From NCBI GenBank assembly GCA_963819715.1, contig CAWFXE010000006.1, positions 310,001-374,000 on the forward strand: DNA of 64,000 nt, in the 5' to 3' direction. Within the stretch, counting starts at the first letter, position 1, and each line of letters begins with the position of its first letter. Of this stretch, positions 8,287 through 16,967 are shown in pieces. The notes below the pieces were generated by a model, which was not told where the DNA came from, did not search any database, and saw only the letters and a list, made by a program, of their open reading frames with translations. Both the position numbers and the translations under genes were made by a program. This DNA comes from DASUPK01 sp963819715. Lineage in GTDB: Bacteria > Actinomycetota > Thermoleophilia > Solirubrobacterales > 70-9.

Positions 8287-9381
8287 TCCGACCCCGCCGT
8301 GCCGCCGGCCGCCCGCGCCCCCGGGCTGCCCACCGCTCGCCAGATCATGCGCCCCAGCTTCGCCATGTCCTTCGGGAATTGATCGACCAGGCCCGCGGGC
8401 GCGGTGGTCAGCACCTGGATCACGCCCAGTCCGAAGAGGATGGTCAACAGGTCGGGCGGCAGCCCCCAGTTGTCGAGGAGGGCGGGCAGTAGCTTGATCA
8501 GGATGCCCGCGACCACAGCGCCCCAGAGGCTGTAGATCCCGCCCATCAGGACGACCGCGAGCAGGATGATCGAGTCCTGCGTGGGGAAGGTCAGGTTGAA
8601 GAGGGTGCCCGAGCTGCCGGCCAGCAGCGCGCCCGCAACGCCGGTCATGAAGGAGGCGAGCGCGAAGGCCCACATCTTGTAGAGGCTGATGTTGATCCCG
8701 GCCGCGAGGGCCGCGGGCTCAGACTGGCGAATCGTCGCCCAGGCCCGCCCCGGTTTTGCCGCGCACGTGCCAGAGCGCCAGCAGGAACATCAGGGCCGCC
8801 CAAATCACGCAGTATCGGAAGTAAGCATGGTCAGCCGTGGCGATGGCGGGACGCCGGATCACCTGGGCGCCGGTCGTCGCATCGGTGTGGCCGAGGAAAC
8901 CGCCGCCGCCGTTCGGGAAGTCGGTCGCGGCGATCACGACCGTGATCGCACCGGCCAGCATCAGCGTGATCAGCGCGAGGTAGAGGCCGCTGACGCGCAG
9001 CGCCGGCAGGCCGATCAGCGAGCCGAGGACCATCGTGATCAGCCCGGTCATGATCGTGACGACCGGGAAGGGGAGCCCGGTGGCGAAGAGCAGCCTGGCC
9101 CCCACCCAGGCCCCGAGCGCGAGGACCGCCACCTGGCCCAGCGAGACGAGGCCGACGCGACCCATCAGCAGGCCGAGACCGAGAGCGACGATCGTGTAGA
9201 TGACGACGCTGGTGGAGACGTCGGTCCAGTACGCGCTCAGCATCGAGGGCAGCACCAGGAGCACGAAGGCGAGTAGGACGGCGATCACGGCGACGCGAAT
9301 CCGCTCGCCCCGATCGAGGCGGTTGATCGGCCCGAGAGCGCGATCGGCGAAGCTGGGGGCTGAGGCCTCAGCCCCGGCCAT
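8283..9381 (-). CDS. livM: ABC transporter permease LivM (one frame break)
   Basis: Membrane permease of the LIV-type importer with the usual run of hydrophobic helices (for example VAVIAVLLAFVLLVLPSML and the GLGLLMGRVGLVSLGQ segment, which is typical of LivM). The reading frame breaks near 8748-8752 in a run of four C bases on the plus strand. Taking out one base joins HVRGKTG to RAWATIRQSEPAALAAGIN, the cytoplasmic loop of the family that meets the ATPase. The C-terminal part continues with the final helices and LVDQFPKDMAKLG. Start at ATG 9381 (14-base overlap with livH); a GTG at 9414 is possible. Confidence 0.8.
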
Positions 9382-10271
9382 TGCCAAGCCCGGTTCCGGT
9401 GAACGAGATCTCACGCTTGCGCGAGATCACCAGCAGCGCGACCGTGGCGAGCACGAACGGCGCCATGTTGCGGTACTCGGCGATCGAGGTGATCGGCGTC
9501 GCGAGGGCGCTGACCAGCCCGACGACGAGAGCCGCGAAGAAGGTGATGACCAGCGACCGTAGCTGGGCGATCAGCGCAGCGGCCAGCGATGAGATCACCA
9601 GGAAGGTCAGGCTGACCGCGTCGAGGCCGACCAGGTCGGAGAGCAACAGCCCGGAGATCCCGGAGAGGAGCCCGGAGACGAGCCAGGCCTGCGCTTCGAC
9701 CCAGCGCACCGGAACCCCCAGGGTGGCGGTGATCTCGCGATCGTTGGCGAGCCCCCGCATCGCGGTGCCGAGCTTCGTGTACTTGAGGAAGGCCGCCGTG
9801 CCGAAGACGACGAAGATTCCCAGGCCGAAGGAGATCACCTGCGTCCAGGTGACCGCCACCTGCCCGATGTCGAAGGCATGCGTCGAGGTCGGCAGCACCT
9901 GCGAACGGGCCTTGTCGCTCCAGATCCACGACATGGTCCCGAGCAGGATCAAGGCCAGTCCGAGCGTGGCGGTCGCCTTCACCAGCGCATCGCGCTTGGC
10001 GAGGGCCGGGCCGAGGATGACGCCGTAGACGCAGCGTCACGGCAGCGCAGAAGAGGACCGCTACCCCGTAGGCGGGCCACTCGGGCCACAGGGAGTTGTT
10101 GATCAGGTCCCACGCGATCAGGGCGCCCAGCGCTCCGACCGCGCCGAAGGCCAGGTTCAACACCCCCGTGGTCCGGTAGAGAACCACCATCCCGGCCCCC
10201 GACAGGGCGTACACCCCGCCGAGGGCCAGGCCGGTGACGATGAAGGGCTGGAAGTCGTGCCAACTCGGCAT
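9368..10271 (-). CDS. livH: ABC transporter permease LivH (one frame break)
   Basis: Second membrane permease of the importer. The N-terminus (FIVTGLALGGVYALSGAGMVVLYRTTGVLNLAFG) is the hallmark of LivH; the downstream part has GTAMRGLANDREITATLGVPV, the cytoplasmic coupling loop. The frame changes near 10030-10036: removal of one base joins VLFCAAVTL to VYGVILGPALAKRDALV without loss of conserved sequence. It follows livK by 22 bases and overlaps livM. Gene order K-H-M-G-F is standard for these systems. Confidence 0.82.
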
Positions 10272-10293
10272 CTAGTGACTCACAGCCCCCTGA

Positions 10294-11632
10294 TCAACCT
10301 GCTCCGCCGGTCAGGCTCGGATCCGCCTGCTCGATCTGGCGGACCTTCGCGATATCCGGTTCGTCCGCACTGATGTCGAAACAATCTTCCTTCTGGACCA
10401 TCTTGCCGTTGTCCGGCGTGGTGGTCCAGTCGACATTGTTCGGGATGTGCAGTGGCGCGTTCTTGCCGAAGTACCAGGGCCGGCACAGGATGTCCGTCTT
10501 CTGGTCCTTCAGGTTGAACACGGCCTCGTTCACGCTCTGCCAGCGTGTAGGGACCCTTGACCGTCTCCAGGGCGTTGGTCATGAACTCGCCCATCAGGTA
10601 ACCCATCTGGCTGAAGCTGCCCAGACCGCCGGTAACCGCTTGGCCGTACTTCTTCATCACCGAGCGGTAGAGCTCTGAGTCGGGACCGTCGAAGTCGGTC
10701 ACGTTGAGCTCGGCGTTGACGAGCAGCTTGCCGTCCCACTTCGTCCCCAGCGCCTGCGCCAGGAAGTCGGTGTTGCACGGCGTCGAGCAGCCCCACGCCT
10801 TGACGCTGTCCTCGAGGCCCTGCTGCTGAGCGGCCTGGAGAATCTTCAGCGCCTCAGGTGGCGTGAAGTTGAGGACGACGGCCCCGTTCGGGCCGGCCTC
10901 CTGGGTCAACCGGACTGCGACCGAGTTCGCGTCCTGAATCGGGACGTTGTCGGTCGATTCGCTGATCGGGACACCAGCAGCGTCGGCGACGATCTTCGGG
11001 CCGGCGGCGATGTAGCCCGTGCCCGGGACGTTCGACTGGTCGAACGCGATCTTGTCGACGTCCTGCCGGATGACTGCCTGCACGGCGCCGTCCGAGCTGT
11101 AGCGCGGTCCCATGTTGACGGGGGCGCTGTTCGGCGTCGACCAGCACGACGGAGCAATACCGGCGTTCAGCACCGCAACGCCCTTCTGCTCGTAGTAGCC
11201 GTGGTTGACGTCACACTCGATCAGGCTGAAGCCGCCGGCCATACCGACAACGCCGTCGGTCTCGATCAGCTTCTTCGCCAGCGCCGCGTCCTGCGCCGGA
11301 TCGGTCTGCTCGGTCTCCGCGATGTACTGAATCGGGTGGCCGTTCACACCGCCGTTCGCATTGACGCAGTCGAAGTACGCCTTGGCAGCGTTCTCGCCAT
11401 CAGTGAAGTCCGTACCGGGCTGCTTGGTGGCGATCGCCCCGATCTTGATCGGACTGCCGGTTGGCTTCTGGCCGTTGCCGTTGCCGCACTTTGGATTGTC
11501 TACGACTGATCCGCTGTTGCTGCTTTTGTTTCCGCTGCCGCCGCATGCTGAGACGACAAGGGAAAGGCCGGCCGCGACCACAACCAACGTGGTGACGGAT
11601 CGCCCTCTCTTCGAGCCGAAGTACCTCTTCAC
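10294..11632 (-). CDS. livK: ABC transporter substrate-binding lipoprotein LivK-like (one frame break)
   Basis: Periplasmic-binding-protein-like lipoprotein of the LIV-type importer (Peripla_BP_6 family). It has a signal peptide with two Arg/Lys clusters, a hydrophobic core and a lipobox LVVSAC followed by a Gly/Ser/Asn-rich linker, so it should be tethered outside the cell by lipidated Cys. The mature part starts IKIGAIATKQPGTDF and contains the GVVGMAGG and two-domain hinge pattern of the family. The frame breaks at about 10540; removing one base joins ETVKGPYTL to QSVNEAVFNL. It starts with GTG after GGAGGAGAG. The substrate cannot be read from the sequence; such proteins bind amino acids, aromatic acids or amides. 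Confidence 0.82.
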
Positions 11633-11687
11633 CGATCTCTCCTCCTCTGTCAGCGTGCCTCCGGTCGGTTCCGGCGGCCCTGGCGTG

Positions 11688-11707
11688 ATCCTATACCAAT
11701 AAAGTCA
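11688..11707 (-). promoter_or_regulatory. Promoter region of the liv/E1 operon
   Basis: On the minus strand a TAGGAT -10-like box (11693-11688) lies about 56 bases upstream of the livK start, preceded by the AT-rich element TGACTTTAT (11707-11699). The same TGACTT(T)AT word occurs upstream of two other catabolic genes in the window (22518 and 44402). No convincing -35 box is visible. Confidence 0.35.
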
Positions 11708-11733
11708 TTTCGTTTGGTTTGTTTTCACTACGC

Positions 11734-12603
11734 CTAATTTGAGCTCAATCCGAGCAATCGGGAGGCGTTTTCCTTGAGAATCAGCGGCTTCACCTCGTCG
11801 TCGATCTCGAGGCGCTCGAAGTCCCCCAGCCAGCGCTCGGGCGTGATCATCGGGAAGTCCGAGCCGAACAAGACCTGCCTCTTGAGCAGAGTGTTCGCAT
11901 AACGCACGAGCTGGGGCGGGAAGTACTTGGGCGACCAGCCGGAGAGGTCGATGTAGACCTCGGGCTTGTGCATCGCGATCGAGAGCGCCTCGTCCTGCCA
12001 GGGGAACGAGGGGTGGGCGAGCACGATCCGCAGCTCGGGGAAGTCCGCCGCGACGTCGTCGACGTGGATGGGGTTCGAGTACTTCAGCCTGACGCCTCCG
12101 CCGCCCGGCAGTCCCGAGCCGATGCCGCTGTGCCCCGTGTGGAACAGGGCGGGAATCCCGGCATCGGCGATGACCTCATATAGGGGGTAGGCGGCGCGGT
12201 CGTTCGGGAAGAACGCCTGAAGGTTCGGGTGGAACTTGAAGCCGCGGACGTCGTAGTCGGCGATCAGCCGGCGGGCTCGCTCAACCGCATCCGGCCTGGA
12301 TGGGTCGACGCTCGCGAACGGGATCAGGACGTCCGAGTACTCTGCGGCGCCCTCCAGCACCTCCTCGTTCGGGACCGGTGGGCGCCCCGATTGCGACTCC
12401 CAGTCGACCGTGAAGACGACGGCCGCCATCTCCCTCTCGCGGTAGTAGCGCCCGACGTCGTCGATCGTCGGCGTGCCGCCGCCGTCGCGGAAGTACTTCG
12501 CAGAAGCCTGCCGGAGCTCCGGCGGTATCGGGTCGTGTCCGTCGCGGGAGACCTCGACGTGGGTGTGGACGTCGATCGCCTTGACCGCATCGAGATCGAT
12601 CAC
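11734..12603 (-). CDS. Amidohydrolase family 2 (ACMSD/decarboxylase-hydrolase type) TIM-barrel enzyme
   Basis: Metal-dependent TIM-barrel enzyme (289 aa) of the amidohydrolase_2 family, which includes 2-amino-3-carboxymuconate semialdehyde decarboxylase, aromatic acid decarboxylases and lactone hydrolases. Expected metal or catalytic residues are the AIDVHTHV pair near 13-15, His in FKFHPN, HTGHSG near 155, LAHPSFPW near 195 and the Asp of GSDFP near 250. It shares GTGA with the preceding MaoC-like gene, and both are followed on the chromosome by the liv operon. Its presence next to a CoA-ester hydratase and an aldehyde dehydrogenase suggests side-chain removal or decarboxylation of an aromatic acid. 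The substrate is not defined. Confidence 0.72.
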   Translation of the reverse strand: MIDLDAVKAIDVHTHVEVSRDGHDPIPPELRQASAKYFRDGGGTPTIDDVGRYYREREMAAVVFTVDWESQSGRPPVPNEEVLEGAAEYSDVLIPFASVDPSRPDAVERARRLIADYDVRGFKFHPNLQAFFPNDRAAYPLYEVIADAGIPALFHTGHSGIGSGLPGGGGVRLKYSNPIHVDDVAADFPELRIVLAHPSFPWQDEALSIAMHKPEVYIDLSGWSPKYFPPQLVRYANTLLKRQVLFGSDFPMITPERWLGDFERLEIDDEVKPLILKENASRLLGLSSN

Positions 12604-13451
12604 GGCTGACCGTCCGCGTCGAGCTCGGCGAGCCCGTCCCGAAGGACGGTGGCGCCCGAACCGTCCAGCGTCTCGAAGCGGACCTGCCCGTCATCGCCGT
12701 TCCAGACCCGGGTGGTGAGCCGGTCTCCTGGCCGGACCGGGCGGGAGAAGCGAACGGCGAGGCGGCGAACGTCGGCTGGGCTCTCATCGCCCCGCGAGGA
12801 CAGAACCGCCCGCCCGGCGAAGGCCATCATGCAGAGGCCGTGGACGATGATCCCCGGCAGCCCCGCCGCCTTGGCGAACTCCGGATCGAGGTGGATCTGG
12901 TTGCGATCTCCGGAGGCATCGGAGTAGCGCGAGGTGATGTCATCGGCGAGCGGATATGAGACCTCGGCCGCCGGATCAGACTCGGCAAGCTCCTTCGGCA
13001 TCCTGTGATCCGGTGCCGGCTCGCCGCCTCCGCCGTCCCCGACGATCCCGCGGTAGAACTCGGTCACGTACTGCTCGTTGAGCAGCTTCCCATCGCCGTC
13101 GCGGGTCTCCGTCTTCAGGATCACCGTCGTCCCCGACTCCTTCGGATGAACGCCGACGGCAGCCGCGCGGGCGTGCAGCTCCATCCCGGCCTCGATCGGC
13201 GCCGAGATCAGGATGTCCTGGTCGCCGTGCACGACCTGCTTGCGCGCCTCCTCCGGGGCCATCCAGCGCGCCGCCTCCTGGAGGACCTCCCAGACCGGGA
13301 CGATCGCGTAGACCGGCGGCGCCACCCGGCCGCCGAGCGCCAGCGCCGCCTCGTCGTCCGTCGCCCGCGCGTAGGCGGAGATGCCCCCCTCGGTGGCCGG
13401 CGTGACGCGTTCCTCGGTCCAGCGCCCGAGCGCTTCGAGTTCGAAATGCAC
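12600..13451 (-). CDS. Double hot-dog MaoC-like enoyl-CoA hydratase/dehydratase
   Basis: A 283-residue protein with two hot-dog domains. The N-terminal half (about 1-140) is of the FAS1-like dehydratase type. The C-terminal half holds the hydratase-2 motif: YSDASGDRNQIHLDPEFAKA around 182-201, in which Asp and His are the catalytic pair; the usual Asn-Pro is Asn-Gln here. Such enzymes add water to 2-enoyl-CoA esters. Together with the adjacent aldehyde dehydrogenase this would fit hydratase/retro-aldol shortening of a hydroxycinnamoyl-CoA side chain, but no CoA ligase or aldolase adjoins it, so that is only a suggestion. It lies 9 bases after the aldehyde dehydrogenase gene. Confidence 0.78.
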   Translation of the reverse strand: MHFELEALGRWTEERVTPATEGGISAYARATDDEAALALGGRVAPPVYAIVPVWEVLQEAARWMAPEEARKQVVHGDQDILISAPIEAGMELHARAAAVGVHPKESGTTVILKTETRDGDGKLLNEQYVTEFYRGIVGDGGGGEPAPDHRMPKELAESDPAAEVSYPLADDITSRYSDASGDRNQIHLDPEFAKAAGLPGIIVHGLCMMAFAGRAVLSSRGDESPADVRRLAVRFSRPVRPGDRLTTRVWNGDDGQVRFETLDGSGATVLRDGLAELDADGQP

Positions 13452-13460
13452 TGCTCTCTA

Positions 13461-14948
13461 TTAGAAGGGGTAGCTGGCGGGCTCTGGCTGCTCGGTGATC
13501 CAGCGCACCTCCGTGAACTCCTCGACGCTGAAGTGGCCGCCGAAGCGACCTCCGTTGCCGGACGCTCCGCGGCCGCCGAACGGCGCCAGCGGATCGTCGT
13601 AGACGGTCGAGTCCATGATGTGGACCAGCCCCGTGTCGAGCTTGTCGGCCAGCTCACGCCCCCGCTCGTGCGAGGAGGTGTAGACCGCGCCGGAGAGCCC
13701 GTACTCGGTGTCGTTGGCGATCGCCACGGCCTCGTCCTCGTCGGAGAAGGTCATCACCGGCGCGACCGGCCCGAAGATCTCCTCGTTCCAGGCACGCATG
13801 TCCCGGCTGACGTTGGCGAGCACCGTCGGCGGGAAGAAGGGCGGATCGCCCTTGCCGCCCGCCTTCAGGTCGGCACCCGCCTTGACGGCGTCGTCGACGA
13901 TCTCCTGGACGCGGTCGATCTGGCGCCGGTTGATGATCGGCCCGAGTGCGACCTCCTCCTTGCCTGGATCCCCGACGGGGAGCCGCGCCGCCCGCTCGGC
14001 GAGCTTGGAGATGTACTCGTCCGCGACCGACTCGTGCACGAGGTGCCGGCCGGAGGCCATGCAGATCTGGCCCTGGTGGAAGAAGGTCCCGAACGACCCA
14101 CATGAACTCGCCTTCTCGATGTCGGCGTCGTCGAGGACGATGAAGGAGCTCTTCCCGCCGAGCTCGAGGGCCACCCGCTTCAGGTTGCCGCCGGCGAGTG
14201 CGCCGACCGCGCGGCCCGCGCGGGTCGAGCCGGTGAAGGACACCATTCGAACCTCGGGCGCCTCGCAGATCGCCTCGCCCGGCTCGACTCCGCCGGGGAG
14301 GACCTGGAAGACGTTCTCCGGCATTCCGGCCTCCTCGAAGGCGCGCGCGAAGGCCAGTCCGCCGCACACCGGAGTGTGGGGGTCGCACTTGAGCAACACC
14401 GTGTTGCCGAGTGCCAGCGCCGGCGCCACCGAGCGCATGGCGAGGATCATCGGGAAGTTCCACGGCGCGATCACGCCGACCACTCCGACAGGGAGGCGCT
14501 TGGCCATGCTGAGCCGGCCCTGCTCGTTCGGGAGTACCTCGCCGATGGCCCCGGCGGTCAGAGCGCCGGCGGCCCGGAGCTCCTTCGCCGCCTCGCCGAC
14601 CTCGAAGGCGGCCTTCTGGGGGACGCCGCCGCCTTCGTGGATGAGCCACCACTCGATCTCCTCGTGCGCGCTCTCCAGCGCGTCGGCCGTGGCGTTCAGG
14701 ATCGCCGCCCGCTCGGGGCCGGGTGTCGCGGCCCACGCGGGCTGCGCCTCGGCTGCCAGCTTCGAAGCCTTCAGCACATCGTCCCGGGCGGCGCTGCCGA
14801 CCGAGGCAAGATGTTCGTCGGTGGCGGGGTTGTGCACATCGAGCCGATCGCTCGTCTGCTGCCAGCCACCGCTGTAGATCTTTCCATCGAGGACCTCGTC
14901 GGTGATCAGGCTCCCGGTACGGACCTCGGTCTGCGTTGCAACCTCCAT
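13461..14948 (-). CDS. NAD(P)-dependent aldehyde dehydrogenase, aromatic (benzaldehyde/vanillin) type
   Basis: Aldehyde dehydrogenase (495 aa from the chosen start). The coenzyme loop APWNFP, FTGSTRAGRAVG, the general-base Glu of LELGGKS and the nucleophilic Cys of HQGQICMASGR are all present. The C-terminal GGHFSVEEFTEVRW segment and the QGQICMA active-site context resemble benzaldehyde, vanillin and salicylaldehyde dehydrogenases. The ATG at 14948 is chosen because AGAGGAGA lies just upstream; upstream in-frame sequence has no ribosome site. Divergent from a GntR regulator with a palindromic candidate operator in between. In this locus it may make vanillate or 4-hydroxybenzoate for later ring cleavage; inferred from context. 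Confidence 0.82.
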   Translation of the reverse strand: MEVATQTEVRTGSLITDEVLDGKIYSGGWQQTSDRLDVHNPATDEHLASVGSAARDDVLKASKLAAEAQPAWAATPGPERAAILNATADALESAHEEIEWWLIHEGGGVPQKAAFEVGEAAKELRAAGALTAGAIGEVLPNEQGRLSMAKRLPVGVVGVIAPWNFPMILAMRSVAPALALGNTVLLKCDPHTPVCGGLAFARAFEEAGMPENVFQVLPGGVEPGEAICEAPEVRMVSFTGSTRAGRAVGALAGGNLKRVALELGGKSSFIVLDDADIEKASSCGSFGTFFHQGQICMASGRHLVHESVADEYISKLAERAARLPVGDPGKEEVALGPIINRRQIDRVQEIVDDAVKAGADLKAGGKGDPPFFPPTVLANVSRDMRAWNEEIFGPVAPVMTFSDEDEAVAIANDTEYGLSGAVYTSSHERGRELADKLDTGLVHIMDSTVYDDPLAPFGGRGASGNGGRFGGHFSVEEFTEVRWITEQPEPASYPF

Positions 14949-15017
14949 CGCCTTCTCCTCTCTGAGTACCTGCTCTGGCGCTTCCGGCGCTGCGTGTGTA
15001 TCTTGCCTCACCGCAAT

Positions 15018-15032
15018 CCTGTATGCAACAGG
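15018..15032. promoter_or_regulatory. Candidate GntR operator (inverted repeat)
   Basis: CCTGTATGCAACAGG is an inverted repeat (CCTGT/ACAGG) between the divergent aldehyde dehydrogenase and GntR genes. Its core TGTATGCA (15020-15027) occurs again in the opposite orientation, TGCATACA at 15095-15102, just inside the GntR coding region. Such paired sites suit a dimeric FCD-type GntR regulator controlling itself and the divergent gene. Confidence 0.45.
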
Positions 15033-15071
15033 AGAGGAGAGGACACTAGTCGACGCGAGGGAGCTCGCGCT

Positions 15072-15845
15072 GTGAGGGCGATGAACAGCGATCCTGCATA
15101 CAAAGACGGGGAGCCCACCTCACAGACGACGCGTGCCCTGCTCAGCCTCCGCGACCTGCTGCTGAGCGGCGAGTTCCCACCGGGCACGCGGATGTCCGAG
15201 CTGCCGCTTGTGGAGCGGCTCGGCGTCTCGCGCACGCCGTTGCGGCTCGCGCTCGCGAACCTCGAGCATGAGGGGCTCCTGGAGAACCTCGAGGGCGGCG
15301 GCTACGCCGTCCGGGAATTCACGATGGCGGAGATCCACGACGCGATCGAGCTCCGCGGGGTGCTCGAGGGGACCGCGGTGCGATTCGCTGCGGAGCGGGG
15401 AGCCACGGACGAGCAGCTCGACAGGATGAAGAGCCTGAGCGCGGAGATGGACCCACTCGTCCACCGCTCCGACGTCGATTCCTTCTGGGCATATGTGGAG
15501 TGCAACCGCGCCTTCCACGCGGTGCTCCTCGAGGCTGCGGACAGCCCGATCCTCGACCGTGCGCTCGAGCGGATCCTGGCGCTGCCCTTCGCCTCGCCGA
15601 GCGCGCTCGTCCAGGGCCAGGCCGAGCTGCCCGAGTCGCGAGAGATCCTGGTGATCGCTCAGGAGCACCACCGCGGCCTGATCGAGGCCATCGAGCGCCG
15701 CGAGGCCGTCCGCGCAGAGGCGCTCGCGCGGGAGCACGCGCGAATCGCGCTCCGGAACCTGGAGATCGTCCTAGACAATCGCCACGTGCTGGATCAGATC
15801 CCCGGCGCGTCGCTGATCAACCTCGCCGATCACGCGAAGGACTGA
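15072..15845 (+). CDS. GntR-family (FadR/FCD) transcriptional regulator
   Basis: A 257-residue regulator with an N-terminal winged helix-turn-helix (about 15-80; ERLGVSRTPLRLALANLEHEGLL is the recognition region) and a C-terminal FCD effector domain rich in helices, with the metal/ligand residues expected at the Asp of MDPLV, His of NRAFHAVLL and His of EHHRGLIEAI. FCD regulators usually respond to a pathway acid or lactone. It starts with GTG at 15072, with GGGAG nine bases upstream; ATG 15081 is a less likely choice. It is divergent from the aldehyde dehydrogenase and upstream of the MetE-like/GcvT-like/MFS/pobA genes, so it probably controls both arms. Confidence 0.85.
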   Translation: MRAMNSDPAYKDGEPTSQTTRALLSLRDLLLSGEFPPGTRMSELPLVERLGVSRTPLRLALANLEHEGLLENLEGGGYAVREFTMAEIHDAIELRGVLEGTAVRFAAERGATDEQLDRMKSLSAEMDPLVHRSDVDSFWAYVECNRAFHAVLLEAADSPILDRALERILALPFASPSALVQGQAELPESREILVIAQEHHRGLIEAIERREAVRAEALAREHARIALRNLEIVLDNRHVLDQIPGASLINLADHAKD

Positions 15846-15865
15846 GGAAGAGAGGAGAGCACCGG

Positions 15866-16966
15866 ATGTCGAGCAACGGATTTCACTGTGAGGTCGTCGG
15901 CAGCCTACTTCGCCACGATGAGCTCAAGCAGGCGATGGAGCAGGACGAGCGGGGCGAGATCGATCCCAAGCAGCTCGAGGCACTGCAGGTGGAGGAGGGG
16001 AAGCGGAACATCGCCCTGCAGGAGGAGGCCGGGATCGAGGTGCTGACGGACGGCGAGGTGCGCCGGCGCTTCTGGTTCGACCCGCTGACGGACAGCCTCT
16101 CCGGATACAACCCCGAGGTCCCCGCGCCGGTGATGTTCCACGGCTCCGGTGACAAACCCGACGGGCCGCCGCCGAAGCTTCCCGCCGTCACGGAGAAGCT
16201 CGGCATCCGCCACAACCTCCCGCTCGAGGAATACAAGTTCGTCAGCGCCAACAGCGACCGGCCGGCGAAGGCGACCCTGGCCGGGATGACCTACGCGAGC
16301 GTGCTCTGGGTCCCCGGCTACTCGGACAAGGTCTACCCGGACCGCGAGGCCTACATGGACGAGGTGATCGAGCTGATGAAGCAGATCGTCGGCGAATGCG
16401 TCGAGGCCGGCTGCGACTACTTCCAGCTCGACTCGCCGCGCTACACGCACCTGGTGAGCGAGGAGGGGCAGGAGAACCTGCGGAACCTCGGGCTCGACAC
16501 CGAGACCTGGCTCGGCCAGATGATCGAGCGCGACAACCAGCTGATCCGCGCCTTCCCCGACGTCACCTGGGCGGTCCACCTCTGCCGCGGCAACCACCGC
16601 TCGATGTGGTCGGTGGAGGGCGGCTACGACGCGATCGCCGAGCAGCTCTTCAGCGACCTGGAGTGCGACCGGATCTTCGCCGAGTACGACTCGCCGCGGG
16701 CCGGGACCTTCGAGCCGCTTCGGTTCGTGCCGGATGATAAGACGGTGGTGCTCGGGTTGATCACCACGAAGGAGCCGGAGCTCGAGGACGCCGATCAGCT
16801 CAAGGCGCGGATCGAGGAGGCCTCGCAGCAGATGCCGCTCGAGCGCCTCGCCCTCAGCCCGCAGTGCGGGTTCGCCTCCACCCTGCCGGGCAACCTCGTC
16901 ACCTTCGATGACCAGAAGGCGAAGCTCGAGCTGCTCGGCAAGGTCGCCCATGAGGTCTGGGGCTGA
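15866..16966 (+). CDS. MetE-like methyltransferase (C-terminal catalytic domain family)
   Basis: A 366-residue protein related to the C-terminal catalytic barrel of cobalamin-independent methionine synthase (MetE/UroD superfamily); the window's true MetE is 790 residues and lies at 48099. Seen here: EVVGSLLR near 10, TDGEVRRRFWFD near 63, FQLDSPRYTHL near 193, the zinc-ligand-like VHLCRGNHR near 236 and ALSPQCGFAS near 335, which in MetE supply His, Glu and Cys zinc ligands. Stand-alone versions move methyl groups from unusual donors or to unusual acceptors. It directly precedes a GcvT-like folate protein, which makes a demethylation role attractive. Start supported by GAGGAGAGC. Confidence 0.75.
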   Translation: MSSNGFHCEVVGSLLRHDELKQAMEQDERGEIDPKQLEALQVEEGKRNIALQEEAGIEVLTDGEVRRRFWFDPLTDSLSGYNPEVPAPVMFHGSGDKPDGPPPKLPAVTEKLGIRHNLPLEEYKFVSANSDRPAKATLAGMTYASVLWVPGYSDKVYPDREAYMDEVIELMKQIVGECVEAGCDYFQLDSPRYTHLVSEEGQENLRNLGLDTETWLGQMIERDNQLIRAFPDVTWAVHLCRGNHRSMWSVEGGYDAIAEQLFSDLECDRIFAEYDSPRAGTFEPLRFVPDDKTVVLGLITTKEPELEDADQLKARIEEASQQMPLERLALSPQCGFASTLPGNLVTFDDQKAKLELLGKVAHEVWG

Positions 16967-16967
16967 C

